DNA from: Legionella sp.
GTDB taxonomy: Bacteria > Pseudomonadota > Gammaproteobacteria > Legionellales > Legionellaceae
Assembly (NCBI GenBank): GCA_002863045.1
Contig: PKDH01000067.1
Location: forward strand, 58,159-122,158
Length of the DNA stretch: 64,000 bases
Direction of reading: 5' to 3'
Part shown: positions 15,535-24,120 of the stretch, one piece after another
Position numbering within the stretch: the first letter of the stretch is position 1
How the letters are laid out: each line of letters opens with the position of its first letter
Notes under the pieces: model-generated
What the model was told of the DNA's origin: nothing
The model's input: the letters and a program-made list of their open reading frames with translations, nothing else
The model's database searches: none
Made by a program: the position numbers and the translations under genes

Positions 15535-16665
15535 TCACTCAAACGATTGAGGGTGAAGTACAAAACCTAGTGACCAATCAGCTGTTTGATTAGCAGCTAA
15601 ATATTGCAAGGGCTGTTCAGGTTTAAGGCCATACCCTTCGACCATCAAACCATAATAATAAGCGGCAAATAAACAATAGCCATAGGCGTAATCATCCTTG
15701 CCATAGTTTTGTGAAATTTGAACCCAAGATTTTTGACACACTGAATGTTGTGCTTTGGTTAATAATTCTTGGTTTGAAAAATTAAGTGAGGCAAAGTTAA
15801 ATGCCGGGCTTTTAACCAAATCAACAACGCCACCTAGCGCATACCACTGCTTGACTTGCGTTTTACTTAGGACACTTTTAACACTTTTATCGACCTGATG
15901 GACATGATTAATTAATGACATGACCTGAGTTTTACACAAACTCACATTGGCATGTGCCTGTTCACCCGAAGGCAGCGTGTAGTCTTGATTAAAACAAGGA
16001 GCCGTTTCTAAAAATTGATGCGCTACTTCATTTTGCCCCAACCCTAAAAAACTATGCGTAAATAATGTATGTGTACGCCCATATAAGCGAATACGTTTGA
16101 TGTCATGAGGTCTAAAGGCTACTGTATCCGTTCCCACTGGAAACGTGACTTCAACTGAAGCGCCACCCATATCAAGCACTCCGGCACTTGGTTGCGCTTC
16201 ATCCATCAGTGCACCTGTTTGGTAATTAACCGACAACCAACCGTATAATCCTTCATCTTGCCCACTAATGGTTTGAGCGGCCATTAAGCGCCATTTAGGT
16301 TGATTTTTAAACCAGTGTCGCACCGCATCAAAATAAGCTTGCTGTTTGGCATGCGGCAATAATCGCATACCGGCAGTGGCATAAAGATAGACAGGCATGT
16401 TATCAACAGGCGCATCAGCTAATAAGTCTGCAAGATAATTATTGATGGTTATTGAGGATAAAGGCAACGTCGATAATCCAGGCCTTATGCTTTTTGACCA
16501 TATCTCAGTAATATTATAAGGGGTATGAGTTTTATCAAGCTGGTAGGAGAAAATATGCAAACGGCTACCACTACTGCCCGCATCCACCAAAGCCACACTT
16601 TGATGACTCATCGCCCAACTTAGTTTGATACAAACCATCATAAGCATGCTGATAATTAATCGCAT
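15535..16665 (-). CDS. Secreted ecto-NTPDase (apyrase, GDA1/CD39 family)
   Basis: Hydrolyses nucleoside tri- and diphosphates outside the cytoplasm. A signal peptide (MRLIISMLMMVCIKLSWAMS) is followed by the apyrase conserved regions in order: ACR1 VDAGSSGSRLHIFSY (phosphate-binding DAGSSGSR), ACR2 YLYATAGMRLLP, ACR3 DEGLYGWLSVNY with the catalytic Glu, ACR4 GVLDMGGASVEVTF and ACR5 near the C-terminus (YGYCLFAAYY). The ATG at 16665 with GGAGAG eight bases upstream is chosen; the frame is open to 16689. Length 376 is close to Legionella pneumophila Lpg1905, a virulence-related secreted NTPDase. Such enzymes are rare in bacteria outside pathogens. Confidence 0.92.
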   Translation of the reverse strand: MRLIISMLMMVCIKLSWAMSHQSVALVDAGSSGSRLHIFSYQLDKTHTPYNITEIWSKSIRPGLSTLPLSSITINNYLADLLADAPVDNMPVYLYATAGMRLLPHAKQQAYFDAVRHWFKNQPKWRLMAAQTISGQDEGLYGWLSVNYQTGALMDEAQPSAGVLDMGGASVEVTFPVGTDTVAFRPHDIKRIRLYGRTHTLFTHSFLGLGQNEVAHQFLETAPCFNQDYTLPSGEQAHANVSLCKTQVMSLINHVHQVDKSVKSVLSKTQVKQWYALGGVVDLVKSPAFNFASLNFSNQELLTKAQHSVCQKSWVQISQNYGKDDYAYGYCLFAAYYYGLMVEGYGLKPEQPLQYLAANQTADWSLGFVLHPQSFE

Positions 16666-16719
16666 ATCGAATTGCTCTCCTTCTAACAAAAGTCCTATAT
16701 TAACACATATTGATTTAAA

Positions 16720-18915
16720 TCACTTATTAATGTCATAAAAACACGCAGGTTTTGCAATTTTCTTAGTATGATTAAGCGAAAAATGAATCATACCACACTC
16801 TTGGGTGCTAAGAATCTGGGCCTGGGCTTGGGTTAAAGTCATGAGTGTTTTTTTATGAGGGAAATGATAACGATTATCAATACCGGCTGAGATAAAAGCC
16901 CATACAGGCTTAACCTTGTCAATAAAAAAGGCTGATGAGGACGTTTGGCTACCGTGGTGGGCGACCACCAGAGCTTGGGCTTTAAGTTTGTCACCATAAT
17001 GCTCAACTAAATATTTTTCCCCCTTTTGCTCAATATCGCCAACCAATAATACAGCCTGGGTGGGTGTAGATATTTTCAATATGCATGATTGATTGTTGGT
17101 TGAGTTTAAATTTTCTTTGATGGCTAAAAATTCAAATAATATGCCATCCCATACCCAACTTGGGTAAGTGTGACAGTTATAACCCTGATGATAATAAGCC
17201 ACATCATGCACAATGAGCGCATCTATCGCATAATTTTTTGTAAGTGTCATCAAACCACCACGATGATCTAAATCTGGGTGACTTATCACCACTTTATCTA
17301 AATGGGTGACGCCAAGCGTTTTTAAATAAGGTATGATGGCTAATTCGGCCATATCACGCCCTTTATAATATTTAGCCCCTGTATCATAAATCAACGTATG
17401 ATGGGTAGTATGAACCACTACCGCTAACCCCTGCCCTACATCAAGCACACGCACATAAGCTTCAAAGGGCTTAACACGAAGATGCGGCGTGCTAAGTGCG
17501 CTTATTACTAAAATAATGAATACCAAGCGCAGCTTCTTTAAAGGAAAAATAAATAATCCTATCAGCCCTATGCCAACCATACAAAGCGCAAAAACCGAAG
17601 AAATGGTGTAAGTTAGGTTCATCCAGCTAAGCTTATCTACCCAACTTAGCCACACAATTAAGCCGCCATGCAAATAATGCCATAGTGGTAAAAGATAGCT
17701 TGCCATATAGTTAGGCATAACCAACAGCAAAAGTGCTAATGGCACCAAACCAAAGCCCACCCATGGGATGGCCACTAAATTAGCAATCACACCATTAAGC
17801 GCACCATAAGAAAATAAAAAAAAACTGATTGGCAAAAGCCCTATTAAGCAACAAAGCTGTAAGCTCAATAATTTTAATATGGATTTAAATGGCAGAATGG
17901 CTTGGGCAAGCAATAAGCTCGCTACCGCTAAAAATGATAAATAAAAGCCAGGATGTAATACCACATGTGGCTCGTAGAGCATGACCACAACACAAGCATA
18001 GCGCCATATTTGCCAGACCGTTAAGCGTCTGTGCGCAAATAACGGTAACAACCCCAAGCATAACGCCATAAAAGCGCGTTGCGCCGGTACTGCAAAACCG
18101 GCTAAAAGCGCATATAAAAAAGCACTTAATACGCTAATTGCTGCAGCTATTTGAATAACTGGAATAGTTTGCGTTAAAAAACCGAAATAACGCAAACTTT
18201 GTCGCACACTCCAAAAAACCATGCTTGATAAAAGTGCAATATGCGCGCCTGAGATAACCAAAAGATGCACGGTACCTGTGCGTCTAAATAGTTGCCAGGT
18301 AGCATGTGGAATATGGGTAGTTATTCCAAGTGTTAACGCTTCTATTAGGCCTAAATCAGTTGCAGGCAGATAGCTTAGTGCTTCTTGCAAAGACGCGCGC
18401 CATTTTGAAATCCAAAAACCCGAAGCGTTTGCCAGCAAAGCTTGGTGTTTGGTTTTCAAATAACCTGTCCAAGTTATATGACGGATGGCTAAAAATTGTT
18501 GATAATCAAAATGCCCTGGATTGCCAAGATTTAACGGTTTTTTTAATTTAGCGGTTAAAGCCCAACGCTCACCCAAGTGAAACACGGGGCAATGGCGATA
18601 ACAAGTTAATAATATATTCGCTTGCGCATCCTGACCATTTAACTTGGTAAGCTTAAAACGAAACTGTGTTTTTTGGTCAGTAACAACAGGCGTTGAGGCG
18701 ATATAACCCACAATTTTTGCATAAGGCAATACATTAACCGCTGGCATGTGGTGGTCTTGTATCAGATAGGCGTGTAGTGCAAACCATAAAAACCCCATGC
18801 CACACACGGCATACATCCTAAGTGGTGCTTTGAAAAGATGTAATAACCATAGGAAAACAGGCCAAAGCCAAAGCGGCAAGTTATGCATGACCATGCCAAG
18901 AAATAAACCCATCAT
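16720..18915 (-). CDS. comEC: ComEC/Rec2 DNA-uptake channel
   Basis: Inner-membrane channel that takes in single-stranded DNA during natural transformation. It has an N-terminal domain with membrane helices, a DUF4131-like periplasmic region (about residues 50-190), the competence membrane core (residues about 205-480, beginning LVISGAHIALLSSM), and a C-terminal metallo-beta-lactamase-like domain with HPDLDHRGG and the VVAHHGSQTSSS motif, a possible nuclease. Length 731 is normal. ComEC fits with the pilin-like genes at 32652-34041, although a full transformation pilus set is not here. Confidence 0.94.
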   Translation of the reverse strand: MMGLFLGMVMHNLPLWLWPVFLWLLHLFKAPLRMYAVCGMGFLWFALHAYLIQDHHMPAVNVLPYAKIVGYIASTPVVTDQKTQFRFKLTKLNGQDAQANILLTCYRHCPVFHLGERWALTAKLKKPLNLGNPGHFDYQQFLAIRHITWTGYLKTKHQALLANASGFWISKWRASLQEALSYLPATDLGLIEALTLGITTHIPHATWQLFRRTGTVHLLVISGAHIALLSSMVFWSVRQSLRYFGFLTQTIPVIQIAAAISVLSAFLYALLAGFAVPAQRAFMALCLGLLPLFAHRRLTVWQIWRYACVVVMLYEPHVVLHPGFYLSFLAVASLLLAQAILPFKSILKLLSLQLCCLIGLLPISFFLFSYGALNGVIANLVAIPWVGFGLVPLALLLLVMPNYMASYLLPLWHYLHGGLIVWLSWVDKLSWMNLTYTISSVFALCMVGIGLIGLFIFPLKKLRLVFIILVISALSTPHLRVKPFEAYVRVLDVGQGLAVVVHTTHHTLIYDTGAKYYKGRDMAELAIIPYLKTLGVTHLDKVVISHPDLDHRGGLMTLTKNYAIDALIVHDVAYYHQGYNCHTYPSWVWDGILFEFLAIKENLNSTNNQSCILKISTPTQAVLLVGDIEQKGEKYLVEHYGDKLKAQALVVAHHGSQTSSSAFFIDKVKPVWAFISAGIDNRYHFPHKKTLMTLTQAQAQILSTQECGMIHFSLNHTKKIAKPACFYDINK

Positions 18916-19068
18916 TGTATCGCGCAGTTGGACTAAGCTTTTTAGCGTAAGGACGCTATCATAAGCTAATTTTTAAAAACTACAATGTTACCCAATATAA
19001 ATAATCTGGATTCTAAGCGTGAACTTCTCTATGCTATAAACTTTATGTCCATGTATTGAGACACGCCT

Positions 19069-19443
19069 ATGAAGTCTTATCTTAATTTAAGTTTTCTCAT
19101 ATTGTTGTGTTTAATTAGCTTGCAAATTCACGCAAGTCGTTGCGGTGAGCAACCTAATCGCGCTTGCCAGTCTGATTGCTATCGCGATAAATGCTGCCAA
19201 AATATGGGCGGTATTCAGTATTGTGATGCTTCATCAGGACGTTATGTATGTCAAAATGGCTTTTTTTCTTCCTGCTATTGCACAAGACACGCTGTGATGG
19301 ATTTAGAACACTTGCAAGGTTGCTGCTTATGGCAAGGAGGGGTGCTCGATGTCAATGAGTCAGGTTTGGTAATTTGTAACAATGGTGGGGTTTCTGAAAT
19401 TTGCACGCTTGACACGCCCATGCCATCACGCTCTAGTTGGTAG
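19069..19443 (+). CDS. Small secreted cysteine-rich protein with internal repeat
   Basis: A signal peptide (about residues 1-22, hydrophobic LNLSFLILLCLISLQI, cleaved near HAS-RC) is followed by about 100 residues with 14 cysteines. Two related units can be seen: CCQNMGG...SGRYVCQNG (residues 42-64) and CCLWQGG...SGLVICNNG (85-106), each with an adjacent Cys pair, a Gly-Gly turn and S-G-x-x-x-C-x-N-G. It is probably disulfide-rich and exported. Family not known to me. It stands alone between comEC (divergent) and potA (82 bases downstream, with its own promoter). Confidence 0.75.
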   Translation: MKSYLNLSFLILLCLISLQIHASRCGEQPNRACQSDCYRDKCCQNMGGIQYCDASSGRYVCQNGFFSSCYCTRHAVMDLEHLQGCCLWQGGVLDVNESGLVICNNGGVSEICTLDTPMPSRSSW

Positions 19444-19478
19444 TCTAATTAAGATAGCTTTCTGGGTTTGCAAATAGC

Positions 19479-19506
19479 TTTACAACTTAAGAGAGCCAAC
19501 TATAAT
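19479..19506 (+). promoter_or_regulatory. Sigma-70 type promoter of potABCD
   Basis: TTTACA at 19479-19484 and TATAAT at 19501-19506 are separated by 16 bases, close to consensus, and lie 20 bases upstream of the potA start. The expected start of transcription would leave only a very short leader. Confidence 0.65.
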
Positions 19507-19525
19507 GATGCCTTTTGTGTGCTAA

Positions 19526-20623
19526 ATGTCTATGTTGTTACCTATCATCGAACTAAAAGGTGTGTCGAAATCTTATCAAACCGTTATATTAGATGATATT
19601 TCGCTTGCCATTATGCCAGGGGAGTTTGTTACCCTCTTAGGTCCATCTGGCTGTGGTAAAACAACCCTTTTGCGTTTAATTTCAGGTTTTGAGACACCAA
19701 CGGCGGGCGATATTATTTTAAATGGTCGAAAAGTCAATGATTTACCTCCCCAAAAACGCAACGTACATACGGTTTTCCAAAGTTATGCGCTTTTTCCGCA
19801 TTTATCTGTTTATGAGAATGTTGCGTTTGCTTTGCGCTGTAATCACACACCCAAAAAAGAGATTGATACAAGAGTTATGGAAACATTAAAGCTTGTGCAA
19901 CTTGAACAGTACGCCTCACGTGATATCAAACAATTAAGTGGTGGCCAACAACAACGCATTGCCATTGCCCGTGCCATTATCAACCGGCCAGAAGTACTTT
20001 TGCTCGATGAACCGCTAAGCTCGCTTGATTATCGGCTGCGACGCGCCATGCAATATGAACTAAAGCACTTACAACAAACACTTAACATGACATTTATTTT
20101 TGTCACACACGACCAAGAAGAAGCGCTATCTATGTCAGATAGCATTATCCTACTTAACCACGGCAAAATAGAGCAAATTGGCACGCCTCGTGAAATTTAT
20201 GAAACACCCAAAAGTTTACATGCTGCTCGCTTTATTGGTGAAACCAATATATTTGATTGCCAAGTGAAAGCACTTGATAACCTACAAGTTACCCTTGATA
20301 TCGAAAATATCACCTTACAATGTAAAAATACGCATGATTTTAAGCTTCATGACCATGTTCATCTGATCATCCGCCCTGAAGATATTCGCGTATGGAATAT
20401 GGATGAAATACAAGATACTACCGGTATGATACCCGGCCAAATCATCGACATTACCTATAAAGGCTCAACTGTTGAGCTAAATGTACAACTACCATCTGGA
20501 AAAATCATTCATGCCTCCGAATTTTTTGATGAAATCGATGACAAGCTTGATTATTCACCTGAAGAAACAGTATGGGTGCATTGGCTACCAGGTTGGGAGG
20601 TTTTGTTGCCTTATGAGAACTAA
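19526..20623 (+). CDS. potA: Spermidine/putrescine ABC transporter ATPase
   Basis: Energises polyamine uptake. ABC motifs: Walker A GPSGCGKTT at about residues 38-46, signature LSGGQQQRIAIARA, Walker B LLLDEPLSSLD, and the H-loop FVTHDQEEALSMSD. The C-terminal TOBE-type regulatory domain (residues about 240-365) is present. Length 365 is close to E. coli PotA (378). First gene of potABCD; the next gene potB starts 11 bases before its stop. A second ATG two codons in is also possible. Confidence 0.95.
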   Translation: MSMLLPIIELKGVSKSYQTVILDDISLAIMPGEFVTLLGPSGCGKTTLLRLISGFETPTAGDIILNGRKVNDLPPQKRNVHTVFQSYALFPHLSVYENVAFALRCNHTPKKEIDTRVMETLKLVQLEQYASRDIKQLSGGQQQRIAIARAIINRPEVLLLDEPLSSLDYRLRRAMQYELKHLQQTLNMTFIFVTHDQEEALSMSDSIILLNHGKIEQIGTPREIYETPKSLHAARFIGETNIFDCQVKALDNLQVTLDIENITLQCKNTHDFKLHDHVHLIIRPEDIRVWNMDEIQDTTGMIPGQIIDITYKGSTVELNVQLPSGKIIHASEFFDEIDDKLDYSPEETVWVHWLPGWEVLLPYEN

Positions 20624-21434
20624 ATCTTATTCTTTATTGATTTTATATGCCTGGCTTATCCTATTTTGTGCATGCCCGCTTTTATTAGTAGGTATCACCA
20701 GTATGCTCTCAAAAAGTAATTTAGATGTGGCATCTTTGCCTTTAACGCTTGATAATTATCGCGCTTTATTCACGCCTGCTTTTGTTAAAATATTGTGGCG
20801 TTCTCTAGGTATGGCATTTACCGCAACATTAGGTTGTCTTATTATCGCCTACCCTTTTAGCTATGTTATGGTCACATCTAAACATGCTTCACGTTTTTTA
20901 CTGTTTATCATCATTCCTTTTTGGACAAGCTCATTGATTCGCACCTATGCACTTTTGGCTATATTAAAATACAAAGGTTTACTTAATGCTTTATTGTTAA
21001 AATATCATCTTATTGCAACGCCCTTATCCCTGCTTTATTCTAATTTCGCTGTACTTTTAGGGCTCATTTATAACCTGCTACCTTTTATGATTTTGCCTAT
21101 TTTTACTAATATGGAACGCTTTGACTTTCGCTTGATTGAAGCGGCTAAAGATTTAGGTGCAAGCAAATTGACCATATTTTTTCGTGTTTTTCTACCCAAC
21201 ACTTTATCTGGTATTGCAACGGGTAGTTTATTAGTTATGCTGCCAGCGATGACGTTATTCTACATCCCTAATGTGCTTGGTGGGGCACGTTCAGTCCTTT
21301 TAGGTAATTTAATTCAAAATCAATTTTTAGTATTAAATGATTGGCCAGGAGGTGCTGCAACCAGCATGCTTTTAACCGTTATGTTACTTTTATCTTTAAG
21401 TTTTTTACGTCGCTTTAAAGAGCGTAATATATGA
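20613..21434 (+). CDS. potB: Spermidine/putrescine ABC transporter permease PotB
   Basis: One of the two inner-membrane permeases of the polyamine importer. The start at 20613 (MRTKSYSLLILYAWL), overlapping potA by 11 bases, gives 273 residues like E. coli PotB; the frame extends further upstream inside potA but that part reads as the antisense of nothing familiar. Six membrane segments and the permease EAA loop (LIEAAKDLGASKLTIFFRVFLP) contacting PotA are visible. A GGGAGG lies 12 bases upstream. The end overlaps potC by four bases. Confidence 0.94.
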   Translation: MRTKSYSLLILYAWLILFCACPLLLVGITSMLSKSNLDVASLPLTLDNYRALFTPAFVKILWRSLGMAFTATLGCLIIAYPFSYVMVTSKHASRFLLFIIIPFWTSSLIRTYALLAILKYKGLLNALLLKYHLIATPLSLLYSNFAVLLGLIYNLLPFMILPIFTNMERFDFRLIEAAKDLGASKLTIFFRVFLPNTLSGIATGSLLVMLPAMTLFYIPNVLGGARSVLLGNLIQNQFLVLNDWPGGAATSMLLTVMLLLSLSFLRRFKERNI

Positions 21435-22195
21435 AGAAATTAGTACGCTTGGTTTTAACATTGAGTGTTTATGGCATGCTATACCTGCCGATGGTGATTT
21501 TGATGTTATATTCGCTTAATAAAGCAAAGTATTCTTTGCAGTGGCATGGCTTATCAACCCATTGGTATCAAGAATTATTCACCGATTATGATTTATGGCA
21601 TGCGTTTTTAAATTCACTTGGACTTGGGCTTTTAACCGCTTTTATCGCAACGCTCATTGGTTTGTTAGCATGTGTGCAATTATTTTTACATGCTCGTAAT
21701 AAACATAATTCGCTTTATCATTTACTCATGGTATTAATCATCATCCCTGATTTAGTATTAGGCATTGCTTTATTGGTTTTCTTTAATTTAATTGATTTTC
21801 CTTTAGGATTTTTAAGTCTTTTATTGGCTCATATCACCTTTTGCTTACCCTTTGTGGTATTAACCATTCATACTCGAATTAAGACATTTAACCAAGATAT
21901 TTATTTTTGCGCACTTGATTTAGGCGCAAGTCGCACCAAAGCTTTAACGCGAATATTAATGCCTTTGCTTTGGCCGGCGGTTTTAAGTGCGGCGTTACTA
22001 AGTTTTACTTTATCGTTTGATGATGTAGTCATTAGCTATTTTGTTGCAGGACCAGAATATAGCGTCCTGCCTTTAACTATTTATTCACTGGTACGCGCTG
22101 GTATCACGCCTGAACTAAATGCCCTTTGCACCCTTATTTTTGGTATGTCCGTACTACTGGTTTTATGTGCACATCGCTTATCGAGACAATCATAA
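21431..22195 (+). CDS. potC: Spermidine/putrescine ABC transporter permease PotC
   Basis: Second permease of the polyamine importer, 254 residues with six membrane segments. The EAA-type loop reads FCALDLGASRTKALTRILMP, and the segment LSFDDVVISYFVAGPE is highly characteristic of PotC/PotI. The start overlaps potB (ATGA), and the stop shares one base with the potD start (TAATG), so potABCD is translationally coupled throughout. Confidence 0.95.
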   Translation: MKKLVRLVLTLSVYGMLYLPMVILMLYSLNKAKYSLQWHGLSTHWYQELFTDYDLWHAFLNSLGLGLLTAFIATLIGLLACVQLFLHARNKHNSLYHLLMVLIIIPDLVLGIALLVFFNLIDFPLGFLSLLLAHITFCLPFVVLTIHTRIKTFNQDIYFCALDLGASRTKALTRILMPLLWPAVLSAALLSFTLSFDDVVISYFVAGPEYSVLPLTIYSLVRAGITPELNALCTLIFGMSVLLVLCAHRLSRQS

Positions 22196-23220
22196 TGAAA
22201 TTTCTAATCATGGGCATCATATGCTTTTTTAGCGTGATAAGTCAGGCACAATCGGTGGTAAATGTTTATATTTGGGGCGGCGAAATCCCTAAAAAAGTCA
22301 TACAACAATTTGAGCAGCAAACGCACATCAAAGTCAATTTATCAACTTATGATAGCAATGAAACCATGTATGCCAAACTTAAGGCTACAAGGCAAAATAA
22401 CTATGATGTCATTATGCCATCCGCCTATTTTGTTGAGCGTATGCGTAAACAACACATGTTAGAACCTCTTGAGTTAAATCAATTACCTAATCATCGTTTT
22501 TTGGACAAACGTTTTTTAAACAATGAATATGATGCTTATAACCAGTTCAGCATGCCACTTATTTGGGGCGCAACTGGCATTTTTTACCATCAAGCCATTA
22601 TAAAATCATCAATCACTGCCTGGCGCCAGTTATGGGCATCCACATGGCAGCATCAACTGATGCTACTTGATGATTCACGCGAAGTCTTTGCCATGGCTCT
22701 ACTAAGCTTAGGCTATAACCCTAACGATGATGATCCTGAGCATATTAAAAAAGCTTATCAACATTTGTTAACACTGGTGCCAAATATCAAGCTTTTTGCC
22801 AGCGATAGCGTACAAGCCTTGATGATTGATGAAGATGCCATGATTGGTTCAGCTTGGAATGGTGATGCTTATAAAGCTTATCAAGAAAATTCGTCTATCC
22901 GCTTTGTTTATCCTGAAGAGGGCTATGTAATTTGGGTTGATTGCTTGGCAATGCCCAAAAACCCACCGCACAAAAAAGCCGCCTATCAATTTATTAACTT
23001 TCTATTAACACCCAGTGTCGGTGCGGCCATTGCCCGTACAGAAGGCCACGCCATTACCAACAAAGCTGGACGCCTTTTATTGCCAGAAGCCATGCAAACC
23101 AATCCGATGGTCTACCCGAATACAGAGGTGCTTAAAAGAGGTTACATACAACGCGATGTTGGTGAGACAACCCTGAATTTATATAATCAATATTGGCAAA
23201 AGCTTAAATTAGCCTTTTAA
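22195..23220 (+). CDS. potD: Periplasmic spermidine/putrescine-binding protein
   Basis: Solute receptor feeding polyamines to PotBC. The start at 22195 is chosen because a signal peptide follows at once (MKFLIMGIICFFSVISQAQS, cleavage near residue 20); the frame upstream lies within potC. Conserved features of PotD/PotF: VNVYIWGGEIP, the TYDSNETMYAKL segment, YDVIMPSAYFVERM, PLIWGATGIFYH and GSAWNGDAY. Length 341 is typical. The end overlaps the convergent glycosyltransferase by four bases. Confidence 0.95.
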   Translation: MKFLIMGIICFFSVISQAQSVVNVYIWGGEIPKKVIQQFEQQTHIKVNLSTYDSNETMYAKLKATRQNNYDVIMPSAYFVERMRKQHMLEPLELNQLPNHRFLDKRFLNNEYDAYNQFSMPLIWGATGIFYHQAIIKSSITAWRQLWASTWQHQLMLLDDSREVFAMALLSLGYNPNDDDPEHIKKAYQHLLTLVPNIKLFASDSVQALMIDEDAMIGSAWNGDAYKAYQENSSIRFVYPEEGYVIWVDCLAMPKNPPHKKAAYQFINFLLTPSVGAAIARTEGHAITNKAGRLLLPEAMQTNPMVYPNTEVLKRGYIQRDVGETTLNLYNQYWQKLKLAF

Positions 23221-23993
23221 TTGTCTTTTATCACCTCGGGTAATTTATCTTGATGCTTATCAGGATAAATTTGTTTCATACCACGATAAAATGTTCCTTG
23301 TGCATTTAATACCGCCATCAAAAACCCTGCCCGGCCATCTAAAAAGCCTTTTTGCAAAATATAACAACGTAAAAACATCCAGACACTACCGGCTAAAACA
23401 CGGCCTAAACCAGGTGGTTTTTTGGTTTTAAGTCGAATTTTGGCGCTATAAGATGAGTAGCGATTAATTTTATATAAAGCGTGACTTAAATCTTGAAAAG
23501 AATGATGCATTAATGGCATGGTTAATTTTTTAACAACCGCTGTTTTGGGTAATATAATTTTTTCATGCACAATGTCTGTACTAAATTGGGCACCTTCACG
23601 TTTGAATAAACGAATATGTCGTGCGGGGCTTGATGAATACGCTAATGCTTTATCATAGAAATTCATCGCAATAGGAATACGATAACCATCTATTTCTGCA
23701 GACGATATCGCCTTTATGATGGTTTGCTGTAATTGTGGGGTAACTGTTTCATCAGCATCAAGATTTAGTACCCATGGCTGGGTAGCATAACCAAGGGCAC
23801 GTTGCTTTTGTATGCCATACCCCTGCCAGTTTTCATGCGTATAGACATAAGGCGTAAAGCGCTTGGCGATAATCGCTGTATTATCGGTACTGCCTGAATC
23901 GACCACGATAATTTCTTGAGCAAAAGCGACTGATTGTAAACAGCGCTCGATGTTGTGCGCTTCATTTTTAGTAATAATGATGACACTGAGCAT
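23217..23993 (-). CDS. Family 2 glycosyltransferase, WaaE/KdtX-like
   Basis: GT-A fold transferase probably acting in lipopolysaccharide core synthesis on the cytosolic membrane face. The N-terminal SVIIITKNEAHNIERCL, the VVDSGSTDNTAII segment and the metal-binding LNLDADETV (D-x-D) are typical. Length 258 and overall pattern, including the late KGFLDGRAGFLMAVL motif, match the WaaE-type beta-1,4-glucosyltransferase group. The acceptor is unknown. No other LPS gene is adjacent. It converges on potD. Confidence 0.88.
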   Translation of the reverse strand: MLSVIIITKNEAHNIERCLQSVAFAQEIIVVDSGSTDNTAIIAKRFTPYVYTHENWQGYGIQKQRALGYATQPWVLNLDADETVTPQLQQTIIKAISSAEIDGYRIPIAMNFYDKALAYSSSPARHIRLFKREGAQFSTDIVHEKIILPKTAVVKKLTMPLMHHSFQDLSHALYKINRYSSYSAKIRLKTKKPPGLGRVLAGSVWMFLRCYILQKGFLDGRAGFLMAVLNAQGTFYRGMKQIYPDKHQDKLPEVIKDN

Positions 23994-24120
23994 AAATAAA
24001 TTAATTTGAAATAAATATCAAATCATATTACCACGTCTAAAAGTGTAAATCGCCCATCCTTTCGCAGGCATAGGCTATGCTATAGTCATTGATATCTTCT
24101 TTTGCTAAGGATGGCGCTAC

